Shown here: positions 17,455 through 26,778 of the stretch, one piece after another
Position numbering within the stretch: the stretch's first letter is position 1
Layout of the letters: each line of letters begins with the position of its first letter
From: Hymenobacter telluris
Lineage (GTDB): Bacteria > Bacteroidota > Bacteroidia > Cytophagales > Hymenobacteraceae
DNA: 64,000 bases
Direction: 5' to 3'
NCBI RefSeq assembly: GCF_017313265.1
Contig: NZ_JAFLQZ010000002.1
Location: 248,001 to 312,000, forward strand
Program-made: the position numbers and the translations under genes
The notes under the pieces: generated by a model
Database searches by the model: none
What the model saw: the letters and a program-made list of their open reading frames with translations, nothing else
Told to the model about the DNA's origin: nothing

Positions 17455-19908
17455 TTAGCGGCTTTGAAACTGTGTGGTGCCATGCCCCGGTGAGCCTGCG
17501 GCCGATACGCCTTCGAGGGTGAGGCGGTAGGTGCCGGCTTCGTCGGAGGTGTAGAACGATACGGTGGCTTGGCCGCTGGCATCGGTGCGGATGTTGGGGT
17601 TCCAGTACAGCGTAGCGCTCCGGAAATCGGGCACGTTGGCGTTGCGGTTGGTGGCGTAGGCCGGTGCGTAAAACTCACGCACCTGGTAGTAGCGCGGCAT
17701 CAGGTAGGTTTGCATGTTGGGCGAGGGCGGGTCGTTGGAATAGTCGTAGTCGGGGTTGCCGCGCTTGGTGAAGATGGCAATGACGCCCCCACCGCCCCGA
17801 GAACCATAAATAGCCGCCGATGTGCCTTTCAGCACCTCCACGCTTTCCACATCCGTCACCGGAATGCTGTTCACAATGCTGGCATCCGACATCGGAATAC
17901 CGTCTACCACGAACAGCGGCGTGCCCTGGCCCCGAATCTGCACCTGCATGTCAAACGGGTTACCGGTAACTGTGAGGCCCGCCACTCGGCCTTGCAAGAG
18001 TTGCAGCACGTTGACGTAGCTGCTGGCGGCCGGAATATCCTTGGTTTTGACTACTACATCGGCCTGGCCATAAATCCGGCGCGAGTCGGGCTGCAGGGCG
18101 CGGCCTTTTACGGTTACGTTGCCCAGCATAATGGTTTTGGCGTTGGGGCTGTACTGGCGCTCCACCACCTGTTGGCGCCGGCTGCTGGCCAGGTAAGGCG
18201 CTTTGGTAGGCGCGGTGTCGGGTAGGGGGCGGACCGGCGTTTTGCTGGTTTCCACTAGGCGCCGGTCGAGCTTGATGGTGGGGTTTCGCAACCCTTTTCT
18301 TCCTCTCACCTGCACCAGCATCCGGGCACTGTCGCGCCCCGAGAAACCGGCAAACAGAAAGCGCCCCGCCGAATCGGTGGTGGCTTCGGTGATATCCGAA
18401 CCAGACCCAAACCGGAACAACGACACCGTGGCGCCGGCAGCGGGTACCTGTTTGTTGTTGAACACCTGTCCGCTCAAGCTCAGCAGTTGCTCCAGCGGAT
18501 ACGGATAGTCGCCGAACTTGCCTGCCAGTAACGGCTTCCACGCAAAGCGGCGCCATCCCTGCGTAAGCAGCAGGTTATCAAGCGCCTGTCGGGTTTCGGG
18601 CAACTGGTTGCGGAAGTAGAAACCGGGCTGCTCTACGCGGCCGTGCAGGTCGGAAGTCAGCAGTAAATACGTACGAATATCGGTAGCGCCGGAATCGAGG
18701 GGCACCAGCGCAGTGCTGTTGACGGCCAGCGCAAACTGCCCGGCGGCCGGCTGGCCGGCTTCATCGGTTACCCCCACCCGGAGCGTTACTTTCTCGCGGG
18801 AGCCGTAGGTGGGCTTGTCGGGTTGCAGGCTGATGCGCAGGCCGGGGTTGGTGTTGGTGAAAGCCAGCCGCTCGCACCGGGCCACCTGTTGCCCGTCAAA
18901 CAATGTGAAATGCACTACCCCGCCCGGAAACCGTTCTTTCGGAATGTTGGTGGAGAACGTACCGCCGCCTGTAACCTCGCCCTGCCCGGCATACACCACC
19001 TGGCCCCGAACGTGGCCCACCAGCGTAACACGCTCGGCCGGAGCGTTGGGCGGCAGCTTGCACTGTATGGCTACCTGGTAGCTGGAACCCAACTGCAACA
19101 CGCGCATAGTAAAGCCCGTGGATTGTGCAGTGGGTAGCTCGTGCCGGATGCGTTGGCCGTCGGGTTGGCGCACGATGGCCGTGTACCGCTTGCCTGCCTC
19201 AGGCTGCAACTGAAACCGCCCCATGCCTAGGTGCTCACTGCTGAACTGCGCCACCTGCTTGCCAGTTTCATCTTGCACAATGCCTTGTATGTTGGCGCCC
19301 GCGCCGTACATATCGGTGGCTTTAAAGCCTACAATGCTGGCTAGCCCGGCCACAAACTGCCCGCCCTCAGGAAAAAACTGTACGTCCAGCCACTTGGATT
19401 CGGGCTGCGCTACGGGTGTGGTAGCGGCGCGCCGCCGGGGTTTATTTGGCAGCGCATCGGTGTTGGCCCATACCGTGACCGAGCGGCTAAAGAAGTAGTT
19501 GGGGCTGGAATTGCGCATCCAGCTGGTGTAGGCCCGCACGGTGTAAGTGCCCTGGGTAAGCGTGTCAGACAGCTGAAAGTCGCCGGGGGCGGTGCCGTTT
19601 TTCAGTTCCAGCATTCGTTGCTGCACCACTTTCTGGTTGGGCGCAAGCAGGTCGACGTACAGCACCCGGCTAAGCGTGTCGGGCCGATGGGCATCGGCTT
19701 CCACCACGTAGGCCTTAAACCACATGATTTCGCCCACTGCATACGTGTCCTTATCAAACTGAACGTAGGTTTTTTCGGGGTAGGTGCTGGCATAGAACCG
19801 GGTCAGTTGCCGCATTACCTGCTGGATAAACGTATCGGGTGGCCCCTGAAAAGCTGCCAGCAGCAAACCCAAGCCCAAAAGCACACAGATGATAAGGTGA
19901 CGTCGCAT
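17455..19908 (-). CDS. MG2-like and TonB-plug domain outer membrane protein
   Basis: From ATG 19908 the protein has 817 residues and a signal peptide (RRHLIICVLLGLGLLLAAF, then Q). The N-terminal half looks like macroglobulin MG domains (YVQFDKDTYAVGEIMWFKAY; later YGSREKVTLRVGVTDE). A carboxypeptidase-regulatory-like fold follows (GAGATVSLF-type segment near VPAAGATVSLFRFG). Near residue 640 a TonB receptor plug appears: VNVLQLLQGRVAGLTV, PLFVVDGIPM, VESVEVLKGTSAAIYGSRG, then IFTKRG. No long beta barrel follows, so it is not a full transporter. It probably works at the outer membrane, perhaps with a TonB system. A TTG at 19974 is in frame but spoils the signal. Confidence 0.75.
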   Translation of the reverse strand: MRRHLIICVLLGLGLLLAAFQGPPDTFIQQVMRQLTRFYASTYPEKTYVQFDKDTYAVGEIMWFKAYVVEADAHRPDTLSRVLYVDLLAPNQKVVQQRMLELKNGTAPGDFQLSDTLTQGTYTVRAYTSWMRNSSPNYFFSRSVTVWANTDALPNKPRRRAATTPVAQPESKWLDVQFFPEGGQFVAGLASIVGFKATDMYGAGANIQGIVQDETGKQVAQFSSEHLGMGRFQLQPEAGKRYTAIVRQPDGQRIRHELPTAQSTGFTMRVLQLGSSYQVAIQCKLPPNAPAERVTLVGHVRGQVVYAGQGEVTGGGTFSTNIPKERFPGGVVHFTLFDGQQVARCERLAFTNTNPGLRISLQPDKPTYGSREKVTLRVGVTDEAGQPAAGQFALAVNSTALVPLDSGATDIRTYLLLTSDLHGRVEQPGFYFRNQLPETRQALDNLLLTQGWRRFAWKPLLAGKFGDYPYPLEQLLSLSGQVFNNKQVPAAGATVSLFRFGSGSDITEATTDSAGRFLFAGFSGRDSARMLVQVRGRKGLRNPTIKLDRRLVETSKTPVRPLPDTAPTKAPYLASSRRQQVVERQYSPNAKTIMLGNVTVKGRALQPDSRRIYGQADVVVKTKDIPAASSYVNVLQLLQGRVAGLTVTGNPFDMQVQIRGQGTPLFVVDGIPMSDASIVNSIPVTDVESVEVLKGTSAAIYGSRGGGGVIAIFTKRGNPDYDYSNDPPSPNMQTYLMPRYYQVREFYAPAYATNRNANVPDFRSATLYWNPNIRTDASGQATVSFYTSDEAGTYRLTLEGVSAAGSPGHGTTQFQSR

Positions 19909-20199
19909 AACCGGAAATAGAAGGGAGGGTAAAAGGCGCTGGCTACGGTGGCAAGGTGCAGGTGGATACTGCAACCATAAAGCCCGCAGTATCCGCTGGT
20001 TCTACGGCAATTTCGCCGGGAAAGACGCCCGGAGGTAACCGCGCTTTTCGGGTGGGTGCCACAGGGGCCAAACGGGTAGCAGCCCACGCTTTGTGGTAAG
20101 CGGCGCCGTAACCTTGGCCCGGTCATTGGGGTATCTACTGCTGCTAACACCCTGCGGCCGCTAAAAATGCTGGCCGCTCTAAAATAGAACAACAAACCA

Positions 20200-21198
20200 A
20201 TGGAATACAGAAAGTTAGGAGACTCAGAAGTTGAGGTTTCGCGCATCACGTTTGGTAGCTGGGCCGCCGGCGGCTGGATGTGGGGCGGCACCGAGCAGAA
20301 CGATGCCGTGGGGGCCATTCACGCATCCTACGACCTGGGCGTAACCAGCATCGACACGGCCCCTATCTACGGCATGGGGCTGAGCGAAGAAATTGTGGGC
20401 GAGGCCATCAAAACCCTGCCCCGCGACAAAGTGCAGATCCTGACCAAGTTTGGAATGCGCTGGGACCTGGCCAAAGGCGACTTCGCCATGAAAACCAAGA
20501 ACAACGACGGCCAGGACATCGACGTGTATAAGTACGCCGGGCGCGACAGTATCATCAAGGAGTGCGAAGACAGCCTGCGCCGCCTCGGCACCGACTACAT
20601 CGACCTGTATCAGCAGCACTGGCCCGACGTGACTACCCCCATCGATGAGACGATGGAAGCCGTGAGCCGGTTGATTGAACAAGGCAAGGTGCGCGCCGCC
20701 GGGGTCAGCAACTACTCGGTGGCTCAGATGGAAGAAGCGGAAAAAACGCTGCACATCGTGTCCAACCAGGTGCCCTACAGCATGCTGCGCCGCGACATCG
20801 AGCAGGATGTGCTGCCGTATAGCCTGCGGCACAACAAATCCATTCTGGCGTACAGCCCTATGCAGCTGGGCCTGCTAACCGGCAAAATCAAGCCCGGCCA
20901 GCATTTCGACGACAGTGACCTGCGCGCCACCAACCGCCTGTTCACGCCGGAGAGCGTAACCCGTGTGAATGAGTTTCTGGAAAAAATCCGGCCGCTGGCG
21001 GAAAGCAAGAATGCCACGCTGGGCCAGCTGGTGCTCCGTTGGACGCTGGCCCAGCCCGGTGTATCGGTGGTGTTGGTGGGAGCCCGCAACGCCGAGCAGG
21101 CCATCCAAAACGCCCGCGCCATCGACTTTGAGTTGGTAACCCACGAGGTGGATTTCATTACTGAGCGGCTAGAGCAGATGCATGAGCAAACGGCTTAA
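20200..21198 (+). CDS. Aldo/keto reductase
   Basis: The 332-residue protein is a complete aldo/keto reductase barrel using NADPH. The catalytic set is visible: Asp and Tyr in SIDTAPIYGMG (about 47-57), Lys in ILTKFGMRW, and His in LYQQHWPD. The family signature IEQGKVRAAGVSNYS and the cofactor end VVLVGARNAEQAIQNA are also there. The long loop with KGDFAMKTKNN fits the YajO/YghZ-like branch, which reduces small aldehydes. Substrate unknown. It stands alone, closed by a strong bidirectional terminator. Confidence 0.92.
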   Translation: MEYRKLGDSEVEVSRITFGSWAAGGWMWGGTEQNDAVGAIHASYDLGVTSIDTAPIYGMGLSEEIVGEAIKTLPRDKVQILTKFGMRWDLAKGDFAMKTKNNDGQDIDVYKYAGRDSIIKECEDSLRRLGTDYIDLYQQHWPDVTTPIDETMEAVSRLIEQGKVRAAGVSNYSVAQMEEAEKTLHIVSNQVPYSMLRRDIEQDVLPYSLRHNKSILAYSPMQLGLLTGKIKPGQHFDDSDLRATNRLFTPESVTRVNEFLEKIRPLAESKNATLGQLVLRWTLAQPGVSVVLVGARNAEQAIQNARAIDFELVTHEVDFITERLEQMHEQTA

Positions 21199-21226
21199 TA
21201 CATCGTTTTAGAAGCAAGCACCAGCA

Positions 21227-21268
21227 CAACAAAAACGGCTGCCCCGCAAGAGGCAGCCGTTTTTGTTG
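21227..21268. terminator. Bidirectional intrinsic terminator
   Basis: A 17-bp perfect stem runs from 21227-21243 to 21252-21268, with AAAAA in the left arm and TTTTT in the right arm, between the convergent aldo/keto reductase and FrnE-type genes. It is one of the strongest terminators in the window. Confidence 0.9.
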
Positions 21269-21285
21269 AGTGGCTGGCAGGTAAG

Positions 21286-21993
21286 CTAGCAGTTGCCGTT
21301 GATGTCGCAGGACGCCCCATCGGAACCAGCTAGTTGTATGGGTTGCGGACGGGCTTCTTCCCACACTTTCTCCAGCACTTCCTGAAACAGTTCGGTGGGC
21401 TGCGCGCCAGACACGGCGTACTTGTCGTCGAACACGAAATAGGGTACGCCACGCACTCCAATCTGGCGCGCCTGGTACTCATCGTGCCGCACTTCTTGCT
21501 CGAAGGCGTTGGAAGTCAGCAACTGCTCAACCTCGGCCGTCGGTAATTCCAGTTCATTACCGATGCGGGCCAGCGTGGGCACGTCGTTGATGTCGAGGCC
21601 TTGTTCCAGATAGGCTTTGAATAGCCGCTCCTTGGCGGCATCTTGGCGGCCGTGCTGCTCGGCCAAGTGCACTAGGCGGTGCGCCCGCAACGAGTTGGCC
21701 GGTACAGCCCGGTCGAAGTCGAAGGTCAGGCCCTCTTCTGCGGCCGATTGGGCCATGTTGGCGCTCATCTGCCGGGCCCATTCTTCGGGCTTGCCATACT
21801 TGCTGGCCAGCAGCGCGTACTGGCTGACGCCGGGCTCGGGGTTGGCATTGGGGTCCAGCTCGAAGCTGCGCCATTTCACTTCCACCTCATTGGCGTGCGG
21901 GAACTTGGCCAAGGCTTTTTCCAGCCGCCGCTTGCCCAGGTAGCAGAAGGGGCACAGAATATCAGACCAGATTTCGACTTGTATCTTTTTCAT
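21286..21993 (-). CDS. DsbA family (FrnE-like) oxidoreductase
   Basis: The 235-residue protein has a thioredoxin fold with CPFC (residues 14-17) in WSDILCPFCYLGKRRL, a helical insert, and the cis-Pro loop IGVRGVPYFVFDDKYAVSGAQ. It lacks a signal peptide, so it is cytoplasmic, as in the FrnE/2-hydroxychromene isomerase-related branch that helps with disulfide exchange under oxidative stress. The ATG at 21993 is preferred; a TTG six bases upstream is in frame. The tail ends in a Cys pair (GASCDINGNC), an extra that could take part in redox chemistry. Confidence 0.9.
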   Translation of the reverse strand: MKKIQVEIWSDILCPFCYLGKRRLEKALAKFPHANEVEVKWRSFELDPNANPEPGVSQYALLASKYGKPEEWARQMSANMAQSAAEEGLTFDFDRAVPANSLRAHRLVHLAEQHGRQDAAKERLFKAYLEQGLDINDVPTLARIGNELELPTAEVEQLLTSNAFEQEVRHDEYQARQIGVRGVPYFVFDDKYAVSGAQPTELFQEVLEKVWEEARPQPIQLAGSDGASCDINGNC

Positions 21994-22062
21994 GAGCAAA
22001 GGATTCGGAATATGGCGTCTATAAGTGAAAACCTGCTCGAAAAGTTTTGCCGGAAAACAAAA

Positions 22063-22088
22063 CGCCCCCAGCGGACAGGCTGAGGGCG
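22063..22088 (-). terminator. Terminator of the desaturase gene
   Basis: A 10-bp stem with one mismatch (22063-22072 with 22079-22088) lies 28 bases past the stop of the desaturase gene. On the minus strand it is followed by TTTTGTTTTCC, a good T-rich tail. Confidence 0.75.
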
Positions 22089-22116
22089 AACAGGTAGGCT
22101 GCTGGTGAGCGAAATA

Positions 22117-23130
22117 CTAGGCCGAAACGCCTTCCACCAGTTGCTTGTCAGGAATGGAGCTGTCCTGAAGCGTGGCGTGGCCACGGCTCCGACGCGTGAT
22201 ACGGGAGAAAAGGCTGATTTCCTGATCGAAAAGGAACGTGAAAAACAGCTTGGTGTAGGAGCGGTGATGCAGCAGGGGCTCGTAGAACTCGGGCGCTACG
22301 GCCTTGAGGCGCGGCAGCTTGTTCCACGGAATCGAGGGCATGTCGTGGTGCTCGTTGTGGTAGCCTACGTTCAGGTTGATACCGTTCAGTGGGCCGTAAT
22401 AGCTATACGTTTCCTGCCGGTCATCGAGGGTGAGGTAGTGCTCCTGAATCCAACGGGCGCCCAGCGGGTGCAGGCCCACCGAAAACCAGAAGCTCAGAAA
22501 CAAGTAGCCCAGCGCCATCCAGCCGAAGAAATACACAATGGCAGCATCAAAAGCCAGCTGCGCCACAATGTTGGCCACCACAAACCGGTCGAACACTGCT
22601 ACCTCGCGGCAGCGAATCGTACGGATAACCTGAAACAGCGGGAAAAAGAACAGCCATACCGCTTTGCCCAGCGAGTAATTCTTAATCAGCTTGGCCTCGT
22701 ACCAGTCGGGCAGGTCGGCGTCCAGCTCGTGCACGCCCTGAAATACGTGGTGCTTGATGTGGAAATTCTTGAACGAAATAGCTGTAGGAATTACGGAAGC
22801 AAAATTGGCCACAATACCCACCGCTACGTTCTGCCACACCTTCCGAAAAATCAGATTGTGGGCCGCCTCGTGGATGACTACAAATAAGGTGTGCGAGAAA
22901 AACGCACCCACGAAATAAGCCGCCAGTGCCACAATGTACCACGGCTCGTTGCGCAGAAACACTGCCAGTACCACCTGCGCCGCTACGCACGCCACGCCAA
23001 TGAGGGCAGTAGCGGGAGTGCGGGTCATTAGCTCCTTCACTTCCGGATGAGCTTTTACAATCTGGCGGGTACGCACCCGGTGTGGTTCTGGTGTATCGAC
23101 CAGAACAAAAGTACTAGCTGTAGAAGACAT
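22117..23130 (-). CDS. Fatty acid desaturase family protein resembling sphingolipid delta-4 desaturase
   Basis: The 337-residue membrane protein has the three His boxes of di-iron desaturases: HEAAH (87-91), HIKHH (124-128) and HNEHH (258-262), with four or more membrane helices. What stands out is how closely it follows eukaryotic DEGS1/DES sphingolipid delta-4 desaturases as I remember them: an N-terminal EPHRVRTRQIVKAHPEVKEL, GVHELDADLPDWYEA-type segment after box 2, and EHYLTL...ETYSYYGPLNGI leading to NVGYHNEHHD before box 3. Bacteroidota make sphingolipids, so a ceramide or dihydroceramide desaturase is a fair inference. ATG at 23130; GTG 23190 would add 20 residues of hydrophobic sequence. 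A TAGCTTTG box lies at 23164-23171. Confidence 0.85.
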   Translation of the reverse strand: MSSTASTFVLVDTPEPHRVRTRQIVKAHPEVKELMTRTPATALIGVACVAAQVVLAVFLRNEPWYIVALAAYFVGAFFSHTLFVVIHEAAHNLIFRKVWQNVAVGIVANFASVIPTAISFKNFHIKHHVFQGVHELDADLPDWYEAKLIKNYSLGKAVWLFFFPLFQVIRTIRCREVAVFDRFVVANIVAQLAFDAAIVYFFGWMALGYLFLSFWFSVGLHPLGARWIQEHYLTLDDRQETYSYYGPLNGINLNVGYHNEHHDMPSIPWNKLPRLKAVAPEFYEPLLHHRSYTKLFFTFLFDQEISLFSRITRRSRGHATLQDSSIPDKQLVEGVSA

Positions 23131-23285
23131 CGGGAGCGTAATGACGAGAAGTAAACAGAATCCCAAAGCTACAACTAGCAACCGGAACACCTACGTTACC
23201 GGCTGGCAGTGAAATGGTACTGTGAAAGCCTCACCGCCCCCGAAAGGTTTCCGGTGGGCTGTATCCTGCTGGCTTGCGCTGAAAA

Positions 23286-25307
23286 TTAGCGGGCTACTAT
23301 CAGCTTTTGCCCCGGCTTCACTTCATCGGAAGTGAGATGGTTAAGCTGCTTGAGCTGCTCTACCGTCACGCCTTGGTAGCGGCGCGAAATGTTGTAGAGC
23401 GTGTCACCTACCTGCACCAAGTGCACCTTCTTGATGGTAGGTTGCGCAGCAGGTTGGGGCGTGGCGGCTACCTGTGCGGTCCGGCTGGGTTTCGGTGACG
23501 CCGGAGTGGGTGCCGGGGCTTCTTCTTTCTCGGTTTCTTGCTCGGCCGGGTCTGCAAATACCAGCTTCTGACCGGGTGCTACCGTGCTGGATTTAAGCTT
23601 GTTCCATTCCATTACCTGCTTCACGCTCAACCCCCGGATTTCGGCTATGCGGCTTAGGTAGTCCCCTTTGCGTACCACGTATTCAGCGGAAACACTTTCG
23701 TCGGCCACGGTAGTTTCAACTGCTTCCAAGGCCGGCACAACCGTATTGGCAACCGAAGTACGAGCTACCTGAGCAGACTCTTTAGCGGCAGCCACTGCGT
23801 CCGTTGGTTCGGGTTCCGAAGCTGCTGCAACGCTGGCAACCGTTCCTTTGGTGGGTTTGGCTACCGGCGAAGTGAGGTGAGCAGGTGCTCTGAGCTTGCT
23901 GTTTGCCGCCAACGCTGCTGCTGTTGGCGCTGGGCGCGTAGCTGGTGCAGCTACCGGCACAAACACAACTAGCTGCCGGCCTGGCGCCAGTGCCCGGCCT
24001 TTGCGCAAGCCATTCCAGCGGTTTACTTGGGCGGTGGTTACCTCATAGCGGCTGGCTACGGCTGCCACTGTTTCGCCCCGCCGTACCTTGTGCTGTACCC
24101 GCCGGAAACGTGGAGCGGGTGCTTCAGTCTGTTCGCGTGGTGCGCCTTCCGCTAGCATAGAGCGCGACGGAAAAAGCTCAGTGCCAGACAAGCGGGGCAT
24201 TATTGGAGCTAGCAACTGTGGCTGATCGGTACGGGGCTGGCAGTAGTCGAACAGCGTGGCGCGGTCAACCTGCGCCAGCTGAGGCCGGGCTGTAGCCGGT
24301 AACTGCACCGCGTACGAGCGGTAGCCAGCCGGCAGCCACGGATGCCGTAGCTCCGGGTTGTAGTGGTGCAACGCCAGCGAATCATCAAAGCCGCAGGCTT
24401 GGCTCAGGCGCCGCAAATCCAGGGCCCGGCCATTAAGTTGCAAGGTATCAGTGGCTTCGGCGTAGCGGTATTTCAGCTCCGGCGAATGAAGCTGATGCGC
24501 CTGCGCGTACTTCATCGAGTACATGATGGCCGTGAAAGTCGGCACGTAGTTGCGCGTTTCCCTCGGCAGATTGGGGTACAGGTCCCAGAAGTTCTTTTTG
24601 CCGGTGCGCCGCATCACGCGCTGCATGCTGCCCGCGCCCCAGTTGTAGGCCGCCAGCACCAGTTCCCAATCATGAAAGACGCCGTATAGATAGCGCAAAT
24701 GCTTACAGGCGGCTTCCGTCGATTTCTCGGGGTTCATCCGCTCGTCCACCCACTCATCGCGCCGGAGCCGCAAGTCACCCGCCGTAGGACCCATGAACTG
24801 CCACAAACCAGTAGCACCCACATGCGACTTGGCCGTTGGTATCAGAGCCGATTCCACTACCGCCAGGTATTTCAAGTCAACGGGTAGGTTGTACTTGGCC
24901 AAGTACTTCTCGAACAGCGGGAAATACACATTCTCGCGCTCCAGCACCCGCTGCATGTACTTGCGGTTGCGCTCCGTGAACAACGTCACGAACGACATAA
25001 CCGACGGATTAAACGCGTGCGGCGCATCCGTTTCAAAGCAGGCTATCCGGTCCCCCACCAAGTCGCGCAATTCGGGCGGGGTTTGCAGCCATACCAGCCG
25101 CGCCGAATCGACGGGGGTAGGCGCGGCCACCAACGAATCGGGTAGCAGCAGCGGCAACTCCAGCACTTGGGTTGAATCGTCGGGGCTGCCGGTTCGAGGT
25201 ACTTCCGGCGTCCGTGCGGGTAGCGTTTGGCCCACCGAAGGACGGACCAGCGCAGTTAACAGCAGGAGGGTAGAGGCAACACGAACCGGCAGCAACAACT
25301 TTTTCAT
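23286..25307 (-). CDS. LysM-containing lytic transglycosylase (MltD-like)
   Basis: The 673-residue protein has a signal peptide cut before Gln (SVG then QTLP). The SLT domain spans about 130-300, with the catalytic Glu at E152 in VVESALIPTAKSHVGATGLW and the AAYNWGAGSMQRVMRR motif. It has three LysM repeats: one near 400 (HKVRRGETVAAVASRY), one near 545 (YVVRKGDYLSRIAEIRG) and the last at 629-673 (HLVQVGDTLYNISRRYQG), separated by Ala/Pro/Thr-rich linkers. It cleaves the glycan strand of peptidoglycan with formation of 1,6-anhydroMurNAc, in the periplasm. Its ATG lies 14 bases past the gatA stop, so it probably shares the gatA transcript. Confidence 0.93.
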   Translation of the reverse strand: MKKLLLPVRVASTLLLLTALVRPSVGQTLPARTPEVPRTGSPDDSTQVLELPLLLPDSLVAAPTPVDSARLVWLQTPPELRDLVGDRIACFETDAPHAFNPSVMSFVTLFTERNRKYMQRVLERENVYFPLFEKYLAKYNLPVDLKYLAVVESALIPTAKSHVGATGLWQFMGPTAGDLRLRRDEWVDERMNPEKSTEAACKHLRYLYGVFHDWELVLAAYNWGAGSMQRVMRRTGKKNFWDLYPNLPRETRNYVPTFTAIMYSMKYAQAHQLHSPELKYRYAEATDTLQLNGRALDLRRLSQACGFDDSLALHHYNPELRHPWLPAGYRSYAVQLPATARPQLAQVDRATLFDYCQPRTDQPQLLAPIMPRLSGTELFPSRSMLAEGAPREQTEAPAPRFRRVQHKVRRGETVAAVASRYEVTTAQVNRWNGLRKGRALAPGRQLVVFVPVAAPATRPAPTAAALAANSKLRAPAHLTSPVAKPTKGTVASVAAASEPEPTDAVAAAKESAQVARTSVANTVVPALEAVETTVADESVSAEYVVRKGDYLSRIAEIRGLSVKQVMEWNKLKSSTVAPGQKLVFADPAEQETEKEEAPAPTPASPKPSRTAQVAATPQPAAQPTIKKVHLVQVGDTLYNISRRYQGVTVEQLKQLNHLTSDEVKPGQKLIVAR

Positions 25308-25321
25308 TGATCCACCAAAAA

Positions 25322-26764
25322 TTAGGGCAGAGCCGGAGTGAGAGTTTCTGTCAGTGACTTGGCAAAGGCCAGCAAGTGCTCTTCGCGGAAAGCGCCGCTT
25401 ATCACCTGCAAGCCAATAGGCAAGCCCGCGGAGTCTTCACCCGCAGGTACCGACAAGGCCGGTAAACCAGCCAGCGACGCCTGTACCGTGAAGATATCCG
25501 CCAAATACATAGCCAGTGCATCCTTGGTGTTCTCGCCAATGCGGAACGCCGTGGTAGGAGCCGTAGGCAGAATCAGGAAATCGTACTGGCGCAGCAATTC
25601 GTCGGTCTTTTCCTTGATCAAACGCCGAACCTGCTGGGCCTTAGTATAGTAGGCGTCGTAATAATCAGCTGACAGCACGAACGTACCCAGCAGAATCCGC
25701 CGCTGCACTTCCGAGCCGAAGCCCTGCGAGCGGGTTTTCTTATACAACGATTCCAGGTCGGTGGCATCGGGGGCGCGGTAGCCGTATTTCACCCCGTCAA
25801 ACCGGCTCAGGTTGGAGCTGGCTTCGGCAGTGGTCAGGATGTAGTAGGTCGGCACCATGTAGTCGAGGTAAGGAAAATCCACCGCGTCTACTACGTGGCC
25901 CTGGTTGTGCAGCCCTTCCAAGCTGGTTTCCAAGGCTTTCTTGATTTCCGGATGCAAACCCGGCCGTTCCACGGCGTCGCGGATGTAGCCGATGCGGTAG
26001 TGCGGAGCGGCTTCCAGCAGCTGGCTGTAGGCGGGCACCTCACGCTGGCTGGCTGTGCTGTCGAAATTGTCGGCCCCGGCCATTACTTCCAGTAGCAGCG
26101 CCGCATCGTCCACTGAGCGGGTAAGGGTACCAATCTGGTCGAACGACGAAGCGTACGCCACCAAGCCGTAGCGCGAAATGCGCGAATATGTAGGCTTGAA
26201 CCCTACCACCCCGCAAAAAGCCGCTGGCTGCCGCACCGAGCCGCCCGTATCCGAGCCAATCGATGCTAGGCACATATCGGCCTGTACTGCCACCGCCGAG
26301 CCACCCGACGAGCCGCCCGATACTCGTTCTTCGTCAATGGCATTGCGCACCGGTCCGAAGTACGACGACTCATTGGAAGCTCCCATGGCAAACTCGTCGC
26401 AGTTCTGCCGGCCAATAAAAATGGCATCCTCGTCCAGCAAACGTTGCACGGCCGTAGCCGTGAACAACGATTTGAAGCCGTCGAGAATGTGGCTGCTGCT
26501 TTGGAGCGCGTGGTCTTTGTAGGCCAACACATCTTTCAGCCCGATAACCATACCGGCCAGCTTACCCGCCGTGCCGGCGGCCAGCTTGGCATCTACGGCA
26601 TCGGCTTGGGCGCGTGCTTCTTCGGGCCATACTTCCAGAAAAGCATTCAAGCGGCCGTTCCGCCGCTCGATGTTATCTAGGTAATACTCCACGAGCTGAC
26701 GACAGGTCGTGTTGCCTGCCGTCAGCTCGTTACGAACTTCCGTGAGAGAATGAAAGAGTCTCAA
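25322..26764 (-). CDS. gatA: Asp-tRNA(Asn)/Glu-tRNA(Gln) amidotransferase subunit A
   Basis: GatA is the amidase that releases ammonia from Gln (or Asn) for GatB to amidate mischarged tRNA. The 480-residue protein is full length. The Ser-cisSer-Lys triad is at K77 (GLKDVLAYKDH), S152 (SGGSSGGSAVAV) and S176 (GSDTGGSVRQPAA). GatB and GatC are not in the window, which is common in Bacteroidota. The start is TTG at 26764; no ATG or GTG is available before the upstream stop, and the RLFHSLTEVRNEL start fits the family. It lies 14 bases after tatA and likely belongs to its operon. Confidence 0.95.
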   Translation of the reverse strand: MRLFHSLTEVRNELTAGNTTCRQLVEYYLDNIERRNGRLNAFLEVWPEEARAQADAVDAKLAAGTAGKLAGMVIGLKDVLAYKDHALQSSSHILDGFKSLFTATAVQRLLDEDAIFIGRQNCDEFAMGASNESSYFGPVRNAIDEERVSGGSSGGSAVAVQADMCLASIGSDTGGSVRQPAAFCGVVGFKPTYSRISRYGLVAYASSFDQIGTLTRSVDDAALLLEVMAGADNFDSTASQREVPAYSQLLEAAPHYRIGYIRDAVERPGLHPEIKKALETSLEGLHNQGHVVDAVDFPYLDYMVPTYYILTTAEASSNLSRFDGVKYGYRAPDATDLESLYKKTRSQGFGSEVQRRILLGTFVLSADYYDAYYTKAQQVRRLIKEKTDELLRQYDFLILPTAPTTAFRIGENTKDALAMYLADIFTVQASLAGLPALSVPAGEDSAGLPIGLQVISGAFREEHLLAFAKSLTETLTPALP

Positions 26765-26778
26765 ATCAAAGGAAATAG

